DNA of 64,000 nucleotides from Isoperla grammatica. Lineage: Eukaryota; Arthropoda; Insecta; Plecoptera; Perlodidae. The stretch lies in assembly GCA_945910005.1 (NCBI GenBank), contig OX246747.1, positions 19,730,686-19,794,685 on the forward strand. Direction: 5' to 3'. How positions within the stretch are numbered: position 1 is the first letter of the stretch; each line of letters opens with the position of its first letter. Positions 61,859 to 64,000 of the stretch are shown piece by piece. The position numbers were made by a program, and so were the translations under genes. Under the pieces are notes generated by a model, which made no database searches, had not been told where the DNA came from, and saw nothing but the letters and a program-made list of their open reading frames with translations.

Positions 61859-63238
61859 CGGGTTTACCGCGAATGAGTCATATATTCAACACCTCGGTCC
61901 TCGGGTTTTTAATATTTCGGAATTTCGGTATTTTCAAAATTATTAATTTTCTTCCTCATTAGCATAACAAATAAGGATCGATCGAGATAAATAATATTAA
62001 GGCGGTGGTGACAATGTGCCTTAATCGTACTAAAATAGGTTAAGTGTATTTAGCTAGTAGAATAAGTTGACGATTTTACCTGATCGATCTTTATTTGTGG
62101 GGTTTCAATCAACAGGGTTAATGATTTGCCAAGCCCTATTGAGGAGCTCCCCAAAAACAAAAGTTTCCAAATCCACGGTCGGGAGTTTGACGTACTGATG
62201 GGGCAGTAAACCCAGGCATGGGTTAATCTAACGTAGACCGGAAAATCAACGGGAAATTATTAACTCCAACAATCAAACACATGAGAAAATAATAATTTCA
62301 GCATTTCTATGCAAAAATAAAAGTAAGGTAGTGACATTTTATTACTTTGAAGCAACTTGTAGTACACTACTAAAGGTAATTAACGACATGTCAAGTATGT
62401 ATAAAATACTTTATTTGGTTAATATAGCTTCAAAGTCTTCCTTAATTGTCTGGGACGCTTGATGGAATGCAGATTCCGCAGCCACTCTTTAGTTAGTTGT
62501 AAAGTGTGACCTTGGAGTCACCTATGAACTCATCACTCGCCGACGTAAGTCTGAATATGCTTGGGTTCACAGGCTCAAGCCCAAATATATGTGTGTGTAA
62601 AATTAATGTTCACTATTAAATACTGTATCAACTTTCAACAAAGTTACAAGTATATTATTGAGGTACAATGAGGAGCAGAATGTAATTACAGAAAAAGTGT
62701 TACCTGTGAACATACATACATATTAACTTACTTTCTTACTTACATATTGATCTGCAATGTGTTGACTAACAGCTTGTCACCAAAAGCTGTTTGCAAACAA
62801 AAACTGGATTGCAACAAATGTGTGGTCCCGCGCTCTTTCCGCTACCTCACTCCATCCCCCGCCTCGCGGGCGCGAGCCAGCCGCGAGGGGCACCTTTGTT
62901 ATCACACCTGTAATCTTGACTTACGCCGAAGACGAAACACAAAGATAAAAAGAATGTGGATTTTAATCAATCGAATATATTTTTTGAGTAGCCCACATAG
63001 TATTCCTGGCAACTAGTGAACAATGGGATAACTTGAATTTTAGCGATCAGTCGAAAACAAAGTCTTCCGCGTACTAAGTTGACTTTGAAGTCCTCAATCT
63101 ATGTTTCGCAACGAAGACAGTAGAACGCTTAAATTTTCTGAATATAAAAAGTAATCATTACATTATTAGCCTATTAATGTAATATTATTAATTACACAAT
63201 ATATAATTTATGAATACAAAGCCGATCACAATAACTAT
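61859..63238. other. Intergenic DNA
   Basis: No supported gene. AT-rich; a GC-rich patch at 62820-62890 (CCCCGCCTCGCGGGCGCGAG) contains a small palindrome. A frame at 62747-63016 is unsupported. Confidence 0.4.
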
Positions 63239-63240
63239 CC

Positions 63241-63938
63241 TGCCCAGGGACTGCTAAGACTTTGCATGATTGCGAAGAGTTCCGCGTTAAAAATGCTAAA
63301 AAGTGAGTCTAGGTGGAATAAGAACTTTTCATTGTCAGTAATAAAAGCGCAGCCGACCGAGTCCTCGATTCTCGACCCATCTGTAAAAATGCATTCGTGA
63401 TCGGCGTATAGGGAACGAATTTGATTAAACATTGCTTGATATTGCATACAGGATGTAGTGCTCTTCTTGTATACTGACATTTGAGTGATGCATTTGGGCA
63501 TACTGATCATCCATGGCGGGACAGCGGCAAAAGAATTAGTAAAAACAAGATTGATTGATTGATTGATTAATGGGGCTTAACGTCTCACATTTTTGCAACG
63601 ATGGCTAATCGAGACGATGAGCGGGTGATAATGAAGATGAGAAAGATGATGATGAAGAATAAAGCCACATCCGAATCAGATCCATTGTCCGTCGCGTGGG
63701 TCGTCATACGCGAGTCCAGCAAGGGAGGGCAGGGCCAAGTGGGAGGAGAAATATTCAGTGGGACAGTGGGGGGAAAGGGACAGGGTCTCCTTTTGTCGCC
63801 TCTTACGACTAGCAGAGTCACTCTGAGCCTATTCTACCCCGGGCTAAGACGGGTCGTAAAAACAAGAGGTGGGGTATTACCTAAACAATTCATTTGTTCG
63901 AGGGATCGAATACCTGCTGGTCGAGTGGTCTTCTGTCT
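63241..63938 (-). mobile_element. LINE RT-end / RNase H fragment, split by a SINE
   Basis: Minus strand: TRPAGIRSLEQMNCLGNTPP LVF (63938-63870), SINE, then FAAVPPWMISMPKCITQMSV YKK, YADHECIFTDGSRIEDSVGC AFI (RNase H Asp) and IFNAELFAIMQSL (Glu), ending at 63241. This is the RNase H domain that follows RT in Jockey/I-type LINEs. The left end stops in a 17-bp stretch identical to the SINE head. Confidence 0.75.
63551..63855 (-). mobile_element. SINE, tail 1 / head B, in LINE fragment
   Basis: 12-bp duplication GTAAAAACAAGA (63539-63550 and 63856-63867). Confidence 0.95.
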
Positions 63939-64000
63939 AATGGCGTAACGGTCTTGGTATGGTGGGTTTAATATTATGTCGTAGACAGGGTTCTTAGGTG
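63939..64000 (-). repeat. Dispersed retroelement-end repeat at window edge
   Basis: 62 bp matching the reverse complement of 48796-48857 with about 10% differences. The element continues beyond the window. Confidence 0.88.

Noticed and set aside
62747..63016. 89-codon frame with several cysteines
   Set aside because: Chance frame across a GC-rich patch; no start context or homology.

Overview
This is repeat-rich nuclear DNA from an animal, most likely a marine invertebrate; I cannot fix the phylum from sequence alone. The evidence is: GT..AG introns, TATA and polyadenylation signals, SINE/LINE families with target-site duplications, BEL/Pao, Ty3/Gypsy, PIF/Harbinger, MULE-like and hAT-like elements, 5S- and 18S-rRNA-derived sequence, and a strongly over-used TAGGCCTA motif. 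No bacterial operon, CRISPR array or intact tRNA gene was seen.

Region 1 (1-5.2 kb) is the late-gene block of a Maverick/Polinton (adintovirus-like) element, all on the + strand: integrase C-terminus with chromodomain, a small acidic protein, a putative minor capsid (penton-type) protein, a basic core-like protein, a double-jelly-roll major capsid gene broken by a frameshift, an adenain-type protease with its catalytic residues, a possible exonuclease-like protein, and an unknown protein. The polymerase, the packaging ATPase and the terminal repeats are not seen. A 160-bp tandem duplication and a small two-exon secreted-protein gene follow.

Region 2 (6-20 kb) holds a CT microsatellite, a membrane protein gene with 35-residue repeats, a 5'-truncated antisense LINE, leucine-rich-repeat gene debris, and a dead BEL/Pao retrotransposon (altered RT active site, integrase deletion, SINE insertions) with a second BEL integrase fragment in antisense.

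Region 3 (20-30 kb) contains a 1.6-kb satellite of 45-bp units, a minus-strand host gene combining RCC1 repeats, the start of a RING finger and a SINA/SIAH-like domain (cut up by SINEs), an 18S rRNA fragment, a FAR1-like domain, a 5S-rRNA-headed SINE, a fold-back MITE and a hAT-like element inserted in a Myb/SANT-type gene.

Region 4 (30-50 kb) has a 2.17-kb DNA transposon with perfect 33-bp terminal inverted repeats, a second TIR element with hairpins, two PIF/Harbinger loci, a SWIM/YqaJ nuclease gene split by an 895-bp solo LTR, a YLDD-type reverse transcriptase element with a hammerhead-like 3' motif, and a LINE. Region 5 (50-64 kb) has a host promoter whose first exon ends at the start codon, an 81-bp minisatellite, a ZSWIM/MULE-type transposase with a 24-residue repeat N-terminus, a broken PIF transposase, a Ty3/Gypsy fragment, a multi-exon SGNH-hydrolase-like gene with a SINE in an exon, and a LINE RNase H fragment.

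The thread that ties the window together is one highly abundant SINE superfamily (over 20 copies or fragments, at least 12 with about 12-bp target-site duplications). It is modular: two alternative 5' heads and two alternative 3' tails occur in three combinations. These insertions record which genes and older elements were already dead or intronic when they landed.
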